Source: Acidimicrobiia bacterium (lineage in GTDB: Bacteria; Actinomycetota; Acidimicrobiia; Acidimicrobiales; Bin134). Taken from it: DNA of 64,000 nucleotides. Shown piece by piece: positions 24,581 to 33,908 of this stretch (positions within the stretch are counted from its first letter, which is position 1; each line of letters begins with the position of its first letter). Both the position numbers and the translations under genes were made by a program. The stretch lies in contig JAJDYE010000037.1 of NCBI GenBank assembly GCA_022822905.1, forward strand, positions 127,248 through 191,247, in the 5' to 3' direction. The notes beneath the pieces were generated by a model. It did no database searches and was not told the DNA's origin. It worked only from the letters and a program-made list of their open reading frames with translations.

Positions 24581-25671
24581 GCCCGCACCACCGAGATTGC
24601 GTCGAGCGTCCACGACACCGCCACTTCTTCGCCGACATGGGGCCGGTAGCCACCGGGCTGGTTCTCTCGGCGGACCTCCAACCGGACCCAGTCCAACACC
24701 ACCGTGTACACCAGGGCGTTGCCCAGATAGGTCACGCTCTCTAAGCGGCCGACCACCGATTGCTGATCGGCGGGCACCCCTTCGGGCGGGTGCATCCCGG
24801 CCCGCTCCGGTCGCAGGCACACCGCCACCCGGGTGCCGACGGGGAGGTCCGACTTGCCGGGGATATGCACCCCGTTGGCCAGGCACACCGTGTCGTTCGA
24901 CACCACGGAGGCATCGAGCAGGTTGGTCTGGCCGATGAAGTTGGCCACGAAGCGGTTCACCGGGTGCTCGTAGATCTCCGCCGGAGTGCCCACCTGGAGG
25001 AGCTCGCCCTCGTTCATCACCCCGATCCGGTCGGCCATGGTCAGGGCCTCTTCTTGGTCGTGGGTGACGAACACGAAGGTGATGCCCACCTCGCGCTGGA
25101 GCGCCTTGAGCTCGCCCTGCATCTCTTGGCGCAGCTTGAGATCGAGGGCGCCCAGCGGCTCGTCGAGCAGCAGCACCTTGGGCCGGTTGACCAGCGCCCG
25201 GGCCAGCGCGACCCGCTGGCGCTGGCCCCCTGAGAGCTGCCGCGACCGGCGCTGCTCCAACCCCTCGAGGCGAACCAGGCTGATGGCCTCTTGGACCCGG
25301 CCGGTGATCTCGTGCTTGGCCACCCGCTGCATCTTGAGCCCGAACGCCACGTTGGCCTCCACCGTCATGTGGGGGAACAGGGCGTAGTCCTGGAAGACGG
25401 TGTTCACGGGGCGCCTGTTGGGCGGGAGCGTGCCAGCCTCGTCGCCGAAGATCTTGAGGCTGCCCTCGGTGGGGAACTCCAGGCCGGCAACCATGCGCAG
25501 GGTGGTGGTCTTGCCGCACCCCGACGGCCCGAGCAGGGCGAAGAACTCGCCGTCGGCGATCTCCAGGTCCACGTTGTCCACCGCCACCACCGAGCCGAAG
25601 CGCTTCGTGATGGCGGTGAGCTTCACCGCGGCGATCTGCTCGCTCACCTGATGATCCCCCCGATCGCTCAT
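24577..25671 (-). CDS. potA: polyamine ABC transporter ATPase PotA
   Basis: A 364-residue ATPase: Walker A GPSGCGKTTT, the Q-loop NTVFQDYALFPHMTV, signature LSGGQRQRVALARAL, Walker B VLLLDEPLGALD and H-loop FVTHDQEEA. A C-terminal TOBE-like regulatory domain starts near residue 270 (VCLRPERAGM). ATG at 25671 is in a TGATG overlap with the Lrp gene. It powers PotB-PotC import of polyamines. Confidence 0.92.
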   Translation of the reverse strand: MSDRGDHQVSEQIAAVKLTAITKRFGSVVAVDNVDLEIADGEFFALLGPSGCGKTTTLRMVAGLEFPTEGSLKIFGDEAGTLPPNRRPVNTVFQDYALFPHMTVEANVAFGLKMQRVAKHEITGRVQEAISLVRLEGLEQRRSRQLSGGQRQRVALARALVNRPKVLLLDEPLGALDLKLRQEMQGELKALQREVGITFVFVTHDQEEALTMADRIGVMNEGELLQVGTPAEIYEHPVNRFVANFIGQTNLLDASVVSNDTVCLANGVHIPGKSDLPVGTRVAVCLRPERAGMHPPEGVPADQQSVVGRLESVTYLGNALVYTVVLDWVRLEVRRENQPGGYRPHVGEEVAVSWTLDAISVVRA

Positions 25672-26129
25672 CAGCCGGTGCCCCAGCTGTAGGTCTGCTT
25701 GACCAGTCGCAGATAGTTCAGCGTTTCCAGGGTGACCACGCCGGGAATGGCCCGGATGCGGTCGTTGACCACCGACATGAAGGCATCGCTGTCGGCGCAC
25801 ACGATCTCGGTGATGATGTCGAACCGCCCGGCCACGATGATCACGTACTCGGCCTCGCTGATCTCGGCGATGGCGTCGGCCACGCACCGGGCATCACCCG
25901 ATACGGTGACTCCCACCAGGGCCTGGTAGCCCAATCCCAGTGCCACCGGGTCGGTCACCGCCACCACCTGGATGACTCCCCGCTCGATCAGCCGGTTGAC
26001 CCGCTGACGGGTGGCGGCCTGCGACAGCCCGACCAGCGGCGCGAGCTGCGCGTGGGGGAGGCGCCCGTCGATCTGGAGTTCGCGGATGATGGCCTTGTCG
26101 GTTTCGTCGAGGTCGAATACCGCGGTCAT
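25671..26129 (-). CDS. Lrp/AsnC-family regulator
   Basis: A 152-residue Lrp/AsnC protein: N-terminal helix-turn-helix (DETDKAIIRELQIDGRLPHA and LSQAATRQRVNRLIERGVI) and a C-terminal RAM ligand domain with VAGRFDIITEIVC. It overlaps the aminotransferase stop by 4 bp and the potA start by 3 bp, so it sits inside the operon it probably controls. Relatives act as local sensors of amino acids or amines. The palindrome at 27551-27565 is a plausible binding site. Confidence 0.9.
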   Translation of the reverse strand: MTAVFDLDETDKAIIRELQIDGRLPHAQLAPLVGLSQAATRQRVNRLIERGVIQVVAVTDPVALGLGYQALVGVTVSGDARCVADAIAEISEAEYVIIVAGRFDIITEIVCADSDAFMSVVNDRIRAIPGVVTLETLNYLRLVKQTYSWGTG

Positions 26130-27490
26130 CGGTTGAACCGTCCTTGGGCTTCGGTGAGTGCGGTTCGCAGTGTTTGGTTGATGCGGTCGAACTCGTCGGG
26201 ACCGGCAATCAGCGGCGGGGAGAGCTGGATTACCGGCTCGCCCCGGTCGTCGGCTCGGCAGATCAAGCCCAAGTCGAGGAGGCGGTTGGTGAGAAAGCCC
26301 CGCAACAGCGATTCGGATTCCTCCTCGGTGAACGACTCCTTGGTGTCGCGGTCCTTCACCAGCTCGATGCCGTAGAAGTAGCCCATGCCCCGGACTTCCC
26401 CCACGATGGGAAGATCACACAGGTCTTCCAGGGCGGACCGGAAGGCGGCTTCGTTGGCCATCACATGGTCGAGGAGTTGCTCTTTCTCGAACACGTCGAG
26501 GTTGGCCATGGCCACCGCGCAGCTCACTGGATGCCCGGCGAATGTGAACCCGTGCAGGAACGACTCGTCGGTGCCCACGAACGGCTCGGCCAATCGGTCG
26601 CTGGCGATCATCGCCCCCATCGGCGCGTAGCCCGATGTCAGCCCTTTGGCACAGGTGATGATGTCGGGGACGTAGTCGAGCCGCTCTGAACCGAACATGC
26701 TGCCCAGTCGGCCGAAGGCGCAGATGACCTCGTCGGATACCAGCAGCACCCCGTAGCGGTCGCAGATCTGGCGGAGTCGGGCGAAGTACCCGTCGGGCGG
26801 CACGATGCAGCCGCCCGCGTTCTGCACCGGCTCGATGAACACCGCGGCCACCGTTTCGGGACCGGCCCGCAAAATGGCCTGCTCGATGTCGTCGGCGCAG
26901 GCCAGCGTGCAGGCGTCGAAGCCCGCGCACATCTGGCAGCGGTAGCGGTTGGTGTTGGCCGCATGGGACGCTCCGGGCACCAGCGGCTCGAAGGGCTCGC
27001 GTATCGACTTCAGCCCGGTGATCGACAGCGCTCCCAAAGACGTGCCGTGATAGGAGAGGTCGCGGCTGACCACCTTGTGCCGCTCGGGCTGGCCGGTGAC
27101 CTTGAAGTACTGGCGGGCGAGCTTCCAAGCCGACTCCACCGCCTCCGAGCCGCCGCTGGTGAAGAACACCCGGTTGAGATCTCCGGGCGTGAACGAGGCC
27201 AGACGGGCGGCCAGCTCCACTGCTCCGGGATGGGCATAGGTCCAGATCGGGAAGTAGCCGAGCTGCGAGGCCTGGCGCCCGGCGGCCTCGGCCAACTCCT
27301 CGCGCCCGTGGCCCACTTGGGACACAAACAGGCCGGCCAAGCCGTCGAGGTATTGGTTGCCTTTGGCATCCCACACGTAGCAGCCGTCGCCTCGCTCCAT
27401 GATGCGCATGCGGTCGACCGCGCTGCCGAGGCTGCTGAAGTGGCCCCACAAGTGGCGGTCGGCCAACGCGACCAGATCGTCGTGCTGCAT
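26126..27490 (-). CDS. class III aminotransferase (putrescine/omega-amine:pyruvate type)
   Basis: A 454-residue PLP-dependent class III aminotransferase. VFFTSGGSEAVESAWKLARQ holds the PLP phosphate site, SYHGTSLGALS the aromatic stacking region, LLVSDEVICAFGR the PLP-nitrogen Asp, and TCAKGLTSGYAPMGA the Schiff-base Lys. Length and motifs resemble SpuC-type putrescine or beta-alanine:pyruvate transaminases. ATG at 27490 has AGGGGG. As first gene of a polyamine transport operon it probably converts putrescine to 4-aminobutanal. Confidence 0.88.
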   Translation of the reverse strand: MQHDDLVALADRHLWGHFSSLGSAVDRMRIMERGDGCYVWDAKGNQYLDGLAGLFVSQVGHGREELAEAAGRQASQLGYFPIWTYAHPGAVELAARLASFTPGDLNRVFFTSGGSEAVESAWKLARQYFKVTGQPERHKVVSRDLSYHGTSLGALSITGLKSIREPFEPLVPGASHAANTNRYRCQMCAGFDACTLACADDIEQAILRAGPETVAAVFIEPVQNAGGCIVPPDGYFARLRQICDRYGVLLVSDEVICAFGRLGSMFGSERLDYVPDIITCAKGLTSGYAPMGAMIASDRLAEPFVGTDESFLHGFTFAGHPVSCAVAMANLDVFEKEQLLDHVMANEAAFRSALEDLCDLPIVGEVRGMGYFYGIELVKDRDTKESFTEEESESLLRGFLTNRLLDLGLICRADDRGEPVIQLSPPLIAGPDEFDRINQTLRTALTEAQGRFNR

Positions 27491-27524
27491 CGATGGTGCC
27501 CCCTACTCCGACTGGCGATTACCG

Positions 27525-27565
27525 ATTTAACACCAGAAAGGCCACTAGCGCAACCGATTCGGTTG
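27525..27565 (-). promoter_or_regulatory. promoter of the polyamine uptake operon, abutting a palindrome
   Basis: On the minus strand, TTGCGC (27553-27548) and TTAAAT (27530-27525) are separated by 17 bp and precede the aminotransferase ATG at 27490. A perfect 15-bp palindrome, CAACCGATTCGGTTG at 27551-27565, overlaps the -35. It is a good candidate operator for the Lrp-type regulator encoded in the same operon. Confidence 0.5.
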
Positions 27566-27606
27566 TGGTTTTCGATTCGACAACTAGTTTTTGCCAAAAC
27601 AGGGGC

Positions 27607-27635
27607 TTGATTGTGCGGGTTTGGTGCTGCAATAT
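27607..27635 (+). promoter_or_regulatory. promoter of the divergent amine-oxidation operon
   Basis: TTGATT at 27607-27612 and CAATAT at 27630-27635 have a 17-bp spacer. They lie upstream of the aldehyde dehydrogenase ATG at 27672, which has GGGGG close before it. The palindrome at 27551-27565 is 42 bp upstream and could serve both directions. Confidence 0.45.
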
Positions 27636-27671
27636 GAGCAAAGCGACAAAGAGTGCGGGGGTAGCAGAATC

Positions 27672-29093
27672 ATGCTGACGGACAACTACATCAACGGGAG
27701 TTTTCAGCCGGCGATTGAGGGGGCGACCGATGAGGTGGTGAATCCGGCCACCGGGAAGGTGATCGGCGAGGTGGCGTCCAGCTCGGCGGCCGATGTTGAC
27801 GCCGCGGTCCAAGCGGCAGCCGCAGCCTTCCCCGAGTGGTCGGCCAAGACTCCCCGGGAGCGCAGCGAGATCCTCCACAAGGTGGCCGACATCGTGGAGG
27901 CGAACGTGGCCGAGCTGTCCGAGCTCGAGTGCGAGAACGTGGGCAAGCCGGTGTCGATCATCGAGTTCGAGATGGATCAGCTGTGCGACAACTGGCGGTT
28001 TTTCGCCTCCGCGGGGCGCTTCCTCGACGGCAAGGCCGCCGGTGAATACCTCGAGGGCTACACCTCGATGGTGCGCCGCGACCCCATCGGGGTGGTGGGC
28101 TCCATCGCCCCGTGGAACTACCCGCTGTTCATGGCGACATGGAAGCTCGGCCCGCCGCTGGCGGTTGGCAACACGGTGGTGTTGAAGCCCTCCGAGCTCA
28201 CCCCCTACACCACGCTGCGGTTGGCCGAATTGCTCCAGGACGTGCTTCCTCCCGGGGTCTTCAACGTGGTCTGCGGGCAGGGCCAAGCCGCCGGAGTGCC
28301 GCTGGTGCAGCATCCCGATGTGGCCATGGTGTCGCTCACCGGTTCGGTGGCCGCCGGCAAGTCGGTGGCCCAGGAGGCGTCGGACTCGCTCAAGAGGGTC
28401 CATCTCGAGCTCGGCGGTAAGGCGCCGGTGATCGTGTTCGACGATGCCGACATCGAGGCAGTGGTGGCCAATCTGCGCGACAACAGCTTCTACAACACCG
28501 GCCAAGACTGCACCGCCCCTTGCCGGGTTATCGCCGGGTCCAAGGTGCACGACGACTTTGTGGCCCAGCTCACCGATGCCGCCGGCTCCGTGGTCACCGG
28601 CGACCCCACCGATGAGGACACCGAGATGGGCCCATTGGTGTCCGACGTGCAGCTAGACCGGGTGTCGGGATACGTCGACCGGGCGGCCGAAGCCGGTGCC
28701 GAGATAACCATCGGGGGCGGCCCGCGTGACAGCGAGGGCTACTTCTACCAGCCCTCAGTGGTGGTCGGCGTGGACCAGGCGTCGGAGATCGTGCAGCGCG
28801 AGGTGTTCGGCCCGGTCATCACCGTGCAGGCGGTACCCGATGAGGAGACGGCGCTGGCCTGGGCCAACGACTGCGACTACGGGCTGGCTGCCAGCGTGTG
28901 GACCAACGACGTGGGCCGGGCTATGCGCATGGCCAAGGGACTGCGGTTCGGCACGGTGTGGGTGAACGACCACATCCCGATCATCTCGGAGATGCCCCAC
29001 GGCGGCTTCAAGCAGTCGGGCTACGGCAAAGACATGTCGCTCTACGCCCTCGACCACTACACCGAGCTCAAGCACGTCATGGTGAAGCACTGA
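27672..29093 (+). CDS. aldehyde dehydrogenase (4-aminobutanal type)
   Basis: A 473-residue NAD(P) aldehyde dehydrogenase. IAPWNYPLFMA, the Lys in VVLKPSELTP, LTGSVAAGKSV, the general-base Glu in LELGGKAP and the nucleophile Cys in GQDCTAPCR are all present. YINGSFQP at the N terminus resembles PatD/PuuC-type enzymes. It follows the divergent polyamine promoter, so oxidation of 4-aminobutanal or its gamma-glutamyl form to the acid is the likely role. Two FAD oxidases follow on the same strand. Confidence 0.88.
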   Translation: MLTDNYINGSFQPAIEGATDEVVNPATGKVIGEVASSSAADVDAAVQAAAAAFPEWSAKTPRERSEILHKVADIVEANVAELSELECENVGKPVSIIEFEMDQLCDNWRFFASAGRFLDGKAAGEYLEGYTSMVRRDPIGVVGSIAPWNYPLFMATWKLGPPLAVGNTVVLKPSELTPYTTLRLAELLQDVLPPGVFNVVCGQGQAAGVPLVQHPDVAMVSLTGSVAAGKSVAQEASDSLKRVHLELGGKAPVIVFDDADIEAVVANLRDNSFYNTGQDCTAPCRVIAGSKVHDDFVAQLTDAAGSVVTGDPTDEDTEMGPLVSDVQLDRVSGYVDRAAEAGAEITIGGGPRDSEGYFYQPSVVVGVDQASEIVQREVFGPVITVQAVPDEETALAWANDCDYGLAASVWTNDVGRAMRMAKGLRFGTVWVNDHIPIISEMPHGGFKQSGYGKDMSLYALDHYTELKHVMVKH

Positions 29094-29140
29094 GCTCGAA
29101 GAGCTGGGCACCGCAGGCCCTGGCTGCCGCCAAGCCCGCG

Positions 29141-30496
29141 GTGTTCTGGTCGGATCGCGACGACGCCCCGGTCGCCACACCGCCGCTGGCGGGAACAATC
29201 GAAGTCGATCTGGTGGTCATCGGCGGCGGATTCACCGGTCTCTGGACCGCGCTTCAGGCCTTGGAGGACGAGCCGGGTTTGCGGGTGGCCGTGCTTGAGG
29301 CCGAGCACTGCGGGTTCGGGGCCAGCTCCCGCAATGGCGGCTTCTGCGACTCGTCGCTCACCCACGGGCTGGCCAACGGACTTTCTCATTGGCCGGAAGA
29401 GATCGAGACCCTGCTCAGGCTTGGCCGCGAGAACTTCTCCGGACTGGCTGACAGCCTCGAGCGTCACCGTATTGATGCCGACTTCCAACTCTGTCCCGAG
29501 ATTGGGGTGGCCACCGAGCCCTGGCACATGAACGGTCTTGCCGAGGACATCGAGCACTATCGGGCCTTCGGTGAGGACGTCGACCTGCTGGATGCCGAGC
29601 AGATGCAGGCCCGGGTGCATTCCCCGACCTATCTCGGGGGAATGATCCGGCGCAACGACGTGGCCTTGGTTGATCCGGCCCGACTTGGTTGGGGGCTGCG
29701 GTCAGCCGTCGAGTCATTGGGGGGCGCAGTCCACGATGACACGCTGGCCAATGCCGTCTACCGCAAAGGAAGCCATCTCGAAATTCACATTCCCAGTGGA
29801 CGAGTTCTGGCCGATCGCGCCGTAATGGCCACAAATGCCTATCACGGTCCGGTCAGACGCCCCCGCCGCTACACGATCCCCGTGTACGACCATGTGCTGG
29901 TGACCGAGCCGCTCTCTGTTGAGCAGATGGCCTCCGTAGGGTGGGCCGAGCGCGAGGGTTTGGGCGACGTGTCCAACCTGTTCCACTACTACCGGCTCAC
30001 TGCCGACAATCGGATTCTTTGGGGCGGCTACGACGCCACCTACCACTTCAACAACGGCGTGGGCGCTCGCCACGACCAGAGCGATGTGACGCATACCCGG
30101 CTGGCCGAGCACTTCTTTGAGACGTTCCCCCAGCTTGAAGGGCTGTCGTTCAGCCATCGCTGGGGCGGGCCCATCGGCACCACTACCCGATTTACTGCGA
30201 CCTGGGGCACCGCCCACCGAGGTCGTCTGGCGTGGGTGGCGGGGTACACCGGCCTGGGGGTGGGGGCCAGTCGGTTCGGGGCCCGGGTAGCGCTGGATTT
30301 GGTGTTCGGCCGACGAACCGAGCGCACCGAACTCCAGATGGTGCGCAAGCCCCCAGTGCCGTTCCCTCCGGAGCCGGCTCGGTGGGCCGGTGTGCAGCTC
30401 ACCCGCAAGGCCCTCCAACGGTCGGATCGACGGGGCGGTAAGCGGGGTCTGTGGCTAAGTCTGCTCGACCGCTTCGGCGTGGGGTTCGACTCATGA
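29141..30496 (+). CDS. FAD-dependent amine oxidase/oxidoreductase (PuuB-like), copy 1
   Basis: About 451 residues of a DAO-family flavoprotein. VVIGGGFTGLWTA is the FAD dinucleotide site, FGASSRNGGF is the signature of PuuB-like gamma-glutamylputrescine oxidases, and WGGPIG with GYTGLGVGASRFGA near the end completes the FAD site. The start is uncertain: GTG at 29141 gives a typical N terminus, but the frame is open back to a CTG overlapping the dehydrogenase stop. It probably oxidises a primary or gamma-glutamylated amine with O2. Its stop overlaps the next ATG. Confidence 0.82.
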   Translation: MFWSDRDDAPVATPPLAGTIEVDLVVIGGGFTGLWTALQALEDEPGLRVAVLEAEHCGFGASSRNGGFCDSSLTHGLANGLSHWPEEIETLLRLGRENFSGLADSLERHRIDADFQLCPEIGVATEPWHMNGLAEDIEHYRAFGEDVDLLDAEQMQARVHSPTYLGGMIRRNDVALVDPARLGWGLRSAVESLGGAVHDDTLANAVYRKGSHLEIHIPSGRVLADRAVMATNAYHGPVRRPRRYTIPVYDHVLVTEPLSVEQMASVGWAEREGLGDVSNLFHYYRLTADNRILWGGYDATYHFNNGVGARHDQSDVTHTRLAEHFFETFPQLEGLSFSHRWGGPIGTTTRFTATWGTAHRGRLAWVAGYTGLGVGASRFGARVALDLVFGRRTERTELQMVRKPPVPFPPEPARWAGVQLTRKALQRSDRRGGKRGLWLSLLDRFGVGFDS

Positions 30497-31872
30497 GCGA
30501 CCGCTATCGGGACCGGTCGTTTTGGCACGACACTTGCCCTGGGTCGCTTGAGCCCCGCCCAGCGCTCGATGGAGACACTGATGTCGACGTCGCCATCGTG
30601 GGCGGGGGTTACACCGGGCTGTGGACTGCGTACTACCTGCTGTCCATCGACGCATCGATTCGGGTGATGGTGATAGAGCGCGACATCGTGGGCTTTGGCG
30701 CTTCGGGCCGCAACGGCGGCTGGTGCGTGGGGGAGTTGGCCGCTGGCCCCTGGCGGCACGAGGCCGCCGCCGGCAACGACGCGGCCCGCCGCTTTCTCCA
30801 CGAATTGCACGATGCGGTCGACGAAGTGGGTCGAGTGGCCGAGCACGAGGGGATCGACTGCCACTACGCCAAGGGCGGCGCCGTTCGCCTCGCCCGCAAT
30901 CGGGCCCACCTGACCCGCCAGCGCGAACAGGTTGAGCTCTTCCATGGCTCTTACGGGCTCACCGAGGAAGACATGAGGATGCTCGGCGCAGACGAGGCCC
31001 GCAGCCACTTGGCCGCTACCGGGGTGGTGGGCGGGATGTTCTTCGCCCACACTGCGGCCCTTCACCCGGCCCGGTTGGTTCGAGGGCTCGGCGATGCAGT
31101 TGGGCGCCTGGGGGGCAAGATCGTCGAGGGCACAGCCGCCACCGCCATCGAACCAGGTCGCGTTGCAACCGACCGCGGAGTCGTCAAAGCCGAGACCGTG
31201 GTGCGAGCCCTTGAGGGCTACACCGGAACGCTGGAGGGAAATCGTCGCTCCCTGGCTCCGCTGTACTCGCTGATGGTGGCAACCGAGCCCATCGACGACG
31301 CGCTTTGGGACGACATCGGATTGAGCCGCCGGCAGACGTTCACCGACGACCGGTTCATGGTCATCTACGGGCAGCGCACCGCTGATGGCCGGATCGCGTT
31401 CGGAGGACGGGGAGCGCCCTACAACTACGGCTCAAGAATCGTGAGCTCGGTGGAGCAGAGATCGCGCACCCACGAGAAGATCATCAAGACGCTGGTCGGA
31501 CTGCTGCCCATGCTCTCGGATGTGGCCATCACCCACCGTTGGGGCGGGGTGCTCGGTGTGCCCCGCGACTGGTTCCCGTCGGTCGGCTTCGACCGGGACA
31601 GCGGCATGGCCTGGGGCGGAGGCTATGTGGGCGAGGGGGTGGCCGCCGCCAACCTGGCTGGTCGGACTCTGGCCGAGCTGATCACCGAGGCCGACTCGTC
31701 CCGCACCGACCTGCCGTGGGTGGGACACCGGTCGCGGCGTTGGGAGCCTGAGCCACTGCGGTGGCTGGGCATCAACGGGGCGCTGGGGATTATGGGCATC
31801 GCCGACCGTTCCGAGGCGACCACGGGTCGGAAGTCCCGGCTCGCCCGGTTCATGCAGCGGGTGCTGAGCTAG
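30493..31872 (+). CDS. FAD-dependent amine oxidase/oxidoreductase (PuuB-like), copy 2
   Basis: A 459-residue paralogue of the preceding gene with the same motif order: AIVGGGYTGLWTA, FGASGRNGGWCVG, and WGGGYVGEGVAAANLAGR at the C-terminal FAD site. The two proteins share the WxD start and WGG segments but differ clearly elsewhere, so the duplication is old and substrates may differ. ATG at 30493 overlaps the previous stop (ATGA). Substrate preference cannot be told from sequence. Confidence 0.84.
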   Translation: MSDRYRDRSFWHDTCPGSLEPRPALDGDTDVDVAIVGGGYTGLWTAYYLLSIDASIRVMVIERDIVGFGASGRNGGWCVGELAAGPWRHEAAAGNDAARRFLHELHDAVDEVGRVAEHEGIDCHYAKGGAVRLARNRAHLTRQREQVELFHGSYGLTEEDMRMLGADEARSHLAATGVVGGMFFAHTAALHPARLVRGLGDAVGRLGGKIVEGTAATAIEPGRVATDRGVVKAETVVRALEGYTGTLEGNRRSLAPLYSLMVATEPIDDALWDDIGLSRRQTFTDDRFMVIYGQRTADGRIAFGGRGAPYNYGSRIVSSVEQRSRTHEKIIKTLVGLLPMLSDVAITHRWGGVLGVPRDWFPSVGFDRDSGMAWGGGYVGEGVAAANLAGRTLAELITEADSSRTDLPWVGHRSRRWEPEPLRWLGINGALGIMGIADRSEATTGRKSRLARFMQRVLS

Positions 31873-31891
31873 GCAGTCACCCGCGCGCTCG

Positions 31892-32671
31892 TCAGCCTTG
31901 ATCGACGTCGGTGGAGTATTCCATGGCCACCTCGGGCTCGGGGGAGCGCAGTAGGAGCGACTCGATCCCGAAGGTGGGGGCGGCGAAGAGGGCGTCCATG
32001 CAGGAAACCAGGCCATTGGCTACTTCATCGGCGTTCATGATTCCGGTGCGGAATCCCTGGCGCTGCCAGTGGGGAATGGCTGCCTCGAAGGCGTCGGGGG
32101 TGAAGGAATTGGCGAACTCGGTGGGCATGGTCGGCCCGAGGATCACGGTCACAAACCGGCGGTTGCCCAGCAGTTCGGTGCGCCATCCCTCCATGGTCGC
32201 TTCCAGGGCCCGTTTGGACGCGGCGTAGGGAACTAGCGAGTGGCGGGGCATATCGGTGGAGTCCGACGACACCGCGGCCACCACCGCATCCTCGTTGAGG
32301 TGGGGAAGGGCGGCTTTGATCAGCAGGTTCGGACCGAACAGATTGACGCCGAAGACCGCCTGCCAGTCGTCCAGGTCTAACTCCGCCATTGGCGCCATGG
32401 GCGACATGCCCGAGGTGTAGACGATGCCGTCGAGCCCGCCGAGGGCACCCGCCGTTTCGGCCACCCCCTGCTCGATGCTGGCCGGGTCGAGCACGTCGAT
32501 AGCCACCACATGGCCGCCCCCGGCCTCGCTCACCGCCTCTTCGAGCACGTCGCGGCGCCGGGCGGCAAACACGACATCGGCGCCTTGGCCCTGGAGGGCG
32601 ATTGCGGTGGCCCGGCCCAGCCCCGATGAGGCGCCCACCACCAGGATCTTGCGTCCCTGCACTGCGTTCAT
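31892..32671 (-). CDS. short-chain dehydrogenase/reductase
   Basis: A 259-residue SDR with VVGASSGLGRATA (NAD(P) site) at residues 10-22, a catalytic Ser in AAVSSDS, and YAASK carrying the catalytic Tyr and Lys. The usual NNAG is replaced by YTSGMS. ATG at 32671 overlaps the stop of the upstream SRPBCC gene by 4 bp, so these two form an operon. Substrate unknown. Confidence 0.88.
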   Translation of the reverse strand: MNAVQGRKILVVGASSGLGRATAIALQGQGADVVFAARRRDVLEEAVSEAGGGHVVAIDVLDPASIEQGVAETAGALGGLDGIVYTSGMSPMAPMAELDLDDWQAVFGVNLFGPNLLIKAALPHLNEDAVVAAVSSDSTDMPRHSLVPYAASKRALEATMEGWRTELLGNRRFVTVILGPTMPTEFANSFTPDAFEAAIPHWQRQGFRTGIMNADEVANGLVSCMDALFAAPTFGIESLLLRSPEPEVAMEYSTDVDQG

Positions 32672-33450
32672 TGGCCACTTCCTAGCGCATCGGCCATCCA
32701 TTGCTGCCACAGAGGCCCGTCCCTATCGGCAGCCTCGGCCCCGTTGGTTCCGTAGAGGTACAGCCATACCGACGCTCCGGCGTGCTCGCCGTAAGACTCC
32801 ACTGTCACGAAGCCAGTGCCGGACGCGGGCTGGTCGAGCAGCAGGGTGATTCTGTGAGGGGCGGCGTCTGCAACCGTGCCTGCCAACGCAGGCACACCGG
32901 AAGCTCGGGCCTCGATCCGCTCACCGACCCCTGGTGTCGATGGAATCCCCAGTGCGGCGGTGAGAGCGGCCCAAACCTCGTCCAGTGAGCCGGCCCCCAT
33001 GGCGGTGGGCAGCACCGATGCCGCCGTCTGCCCGGTGAAGTGCTCCATGTGCAGCCGCAGGTTGGACATGAACAGCTTCCAGCCTTCGACCATGCCGTCG
33101 TATTGGGCATCCCATTCTCCGCCTTGACCGAAGCCGGAATTCACCAACCGCACCGCGCATCTGTCGTCGCCCCGGGGCTCAACGGTCCACTCAAACGTCA
33201 ACCCGTCAACCCCTTCGCCTCCGTCGAAACAGATCTGACGAGGCGGCTCCCACACCGCCACCCGCCCAGGAATCTGCATCTCCGGGCCCGGCCCGAACGA
33301 GGCCACAGCCGAGCCGCCCGCCCGCTCTTCCACCGTGTGGGGCACATACCAAGAAGAGATTCCCGGCCCAGTAGCCACCGCCCGCCAGACCTCCTCGGGC
33401 GTGCCCGGCACCTCAACTTCCAGCCCGATCGAACGGCGTTCCTCAACCAT
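32668..33450 (-). CDS. SRPBCC (AHSA1/START-like) protein
   Basis: About 260 residues with an N-terminal AHSA1-type SRPBCC domain: EVEVPGTPEEVWRAVATGPG, then ISSWYVPH, and FEWTVEPRGDDRCAVRL with a GWKLFMSNLRLHMEHF closing helix. A second half (about 145-260) looks like a further, weaker domain. ATG at 33450 is chosen; GTG at 33459 is possible, and TACTGT just upstream may be a -10. These domains bind lipids or small hydrophobic ligands. Function unknown. Confidence 0.75.
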   Translation of the reverse strand: MVEERRSIGLEVEVPGTPEEVWRAVATGPGISSWYVPHTVEERAGGSAVASFGPGPEMQIPGRVAVWEPPRQICFDGGEGVDGLTFEWTVEPRGDDRCAVRLVNSGFGQGGEWDAQYDGMVEGWKLFMSNLRLHMEHFTGQTAASVLPTAMGAGSLDEVWAALTAALGIPSTPGVGERIEARASGVPALAGTVADAAPHRITLLLDQPASGTGFVTVESYGEHAGASVWLYLYGTNGAEAADRDGPLWQQWMADALGSGQ

Positions 33451-33559
33451 GGTGTTCACAGTAGCGGTATGTCGCTGACTAGGGCCGAAGACAAACTGCT
33501 TTTTGTGACCACATTAAGGGACTAGTATCTGTGTACTTGATGGGTTCTGCAACAGGAAC

Positions 33560-33565
33560 TACATT
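33560..33565 (+). promoter_or_regulatory. -10 box giving a leaderless antitoxin message
   Basis: TACATT ends eight bases before the antitoxin ATG at 33573, so the transcript should begin at or next to the start codon. No ribosome-binding site is visible. Confidence 0.4.
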
Positions 33566-33572
33566 GAAATGA

Positions 33573-33908
33573 ATGGAAACTATTGTTATGACTCAATACA
33601 CACCAGGTTATAGCCACAAGACTCACACAGTGGCGGCACGGGAGTTCAAGACTCATTGCCTACAGCTCATACGCGAGGTCGAGGAAAGCGGCCAGGAGAT
33701 CATCATCACCCGCCACAAGAAGCCCGTTGCCCGGCTCGCCCCCGCCCAAAAGGAGTTTGTTCCTTTGAGCGGGTTGTTCAAGGACCGGATAGAGATCTAT
33801 GGCGACATCGTGTCCTCAGTTTGGGACGACGAGTCATTCGACATTGAGGACAATCCCGACAAGGTCCTCGATCCAGTTGCCTGGTACGAGCGTCATGACA
33901 ACGGTTGA
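33573..33908 (+). CDS. Phd/YefM-type antitoxin
   Basis: A 111-residue antitoxin. HTVAAREFKTHCLQLIREVE and IIITRHKKPVARLAP match the Phd/YefM DNA-binding domain, and the C-terminal half (about 60-111) is acidic and probably wraps the toxin. It overlaps the PIN-domain gene by 14 bp, the usual order of VapBC-like modules. ATG at 33588 is a possible alternative start. It should repress its own operon and neutralise the toxin. Confidence 0.85.
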   Translation: METIVMTQYTPGYSHKTHTVAAREFKTHCLQLIREVEESGQEIIITRHKKPVARLAPAQKEFVPLSGLFKDRIEIYGDIVSSVWDDESFDIEDNPDKVLDPVAWYERHDNG

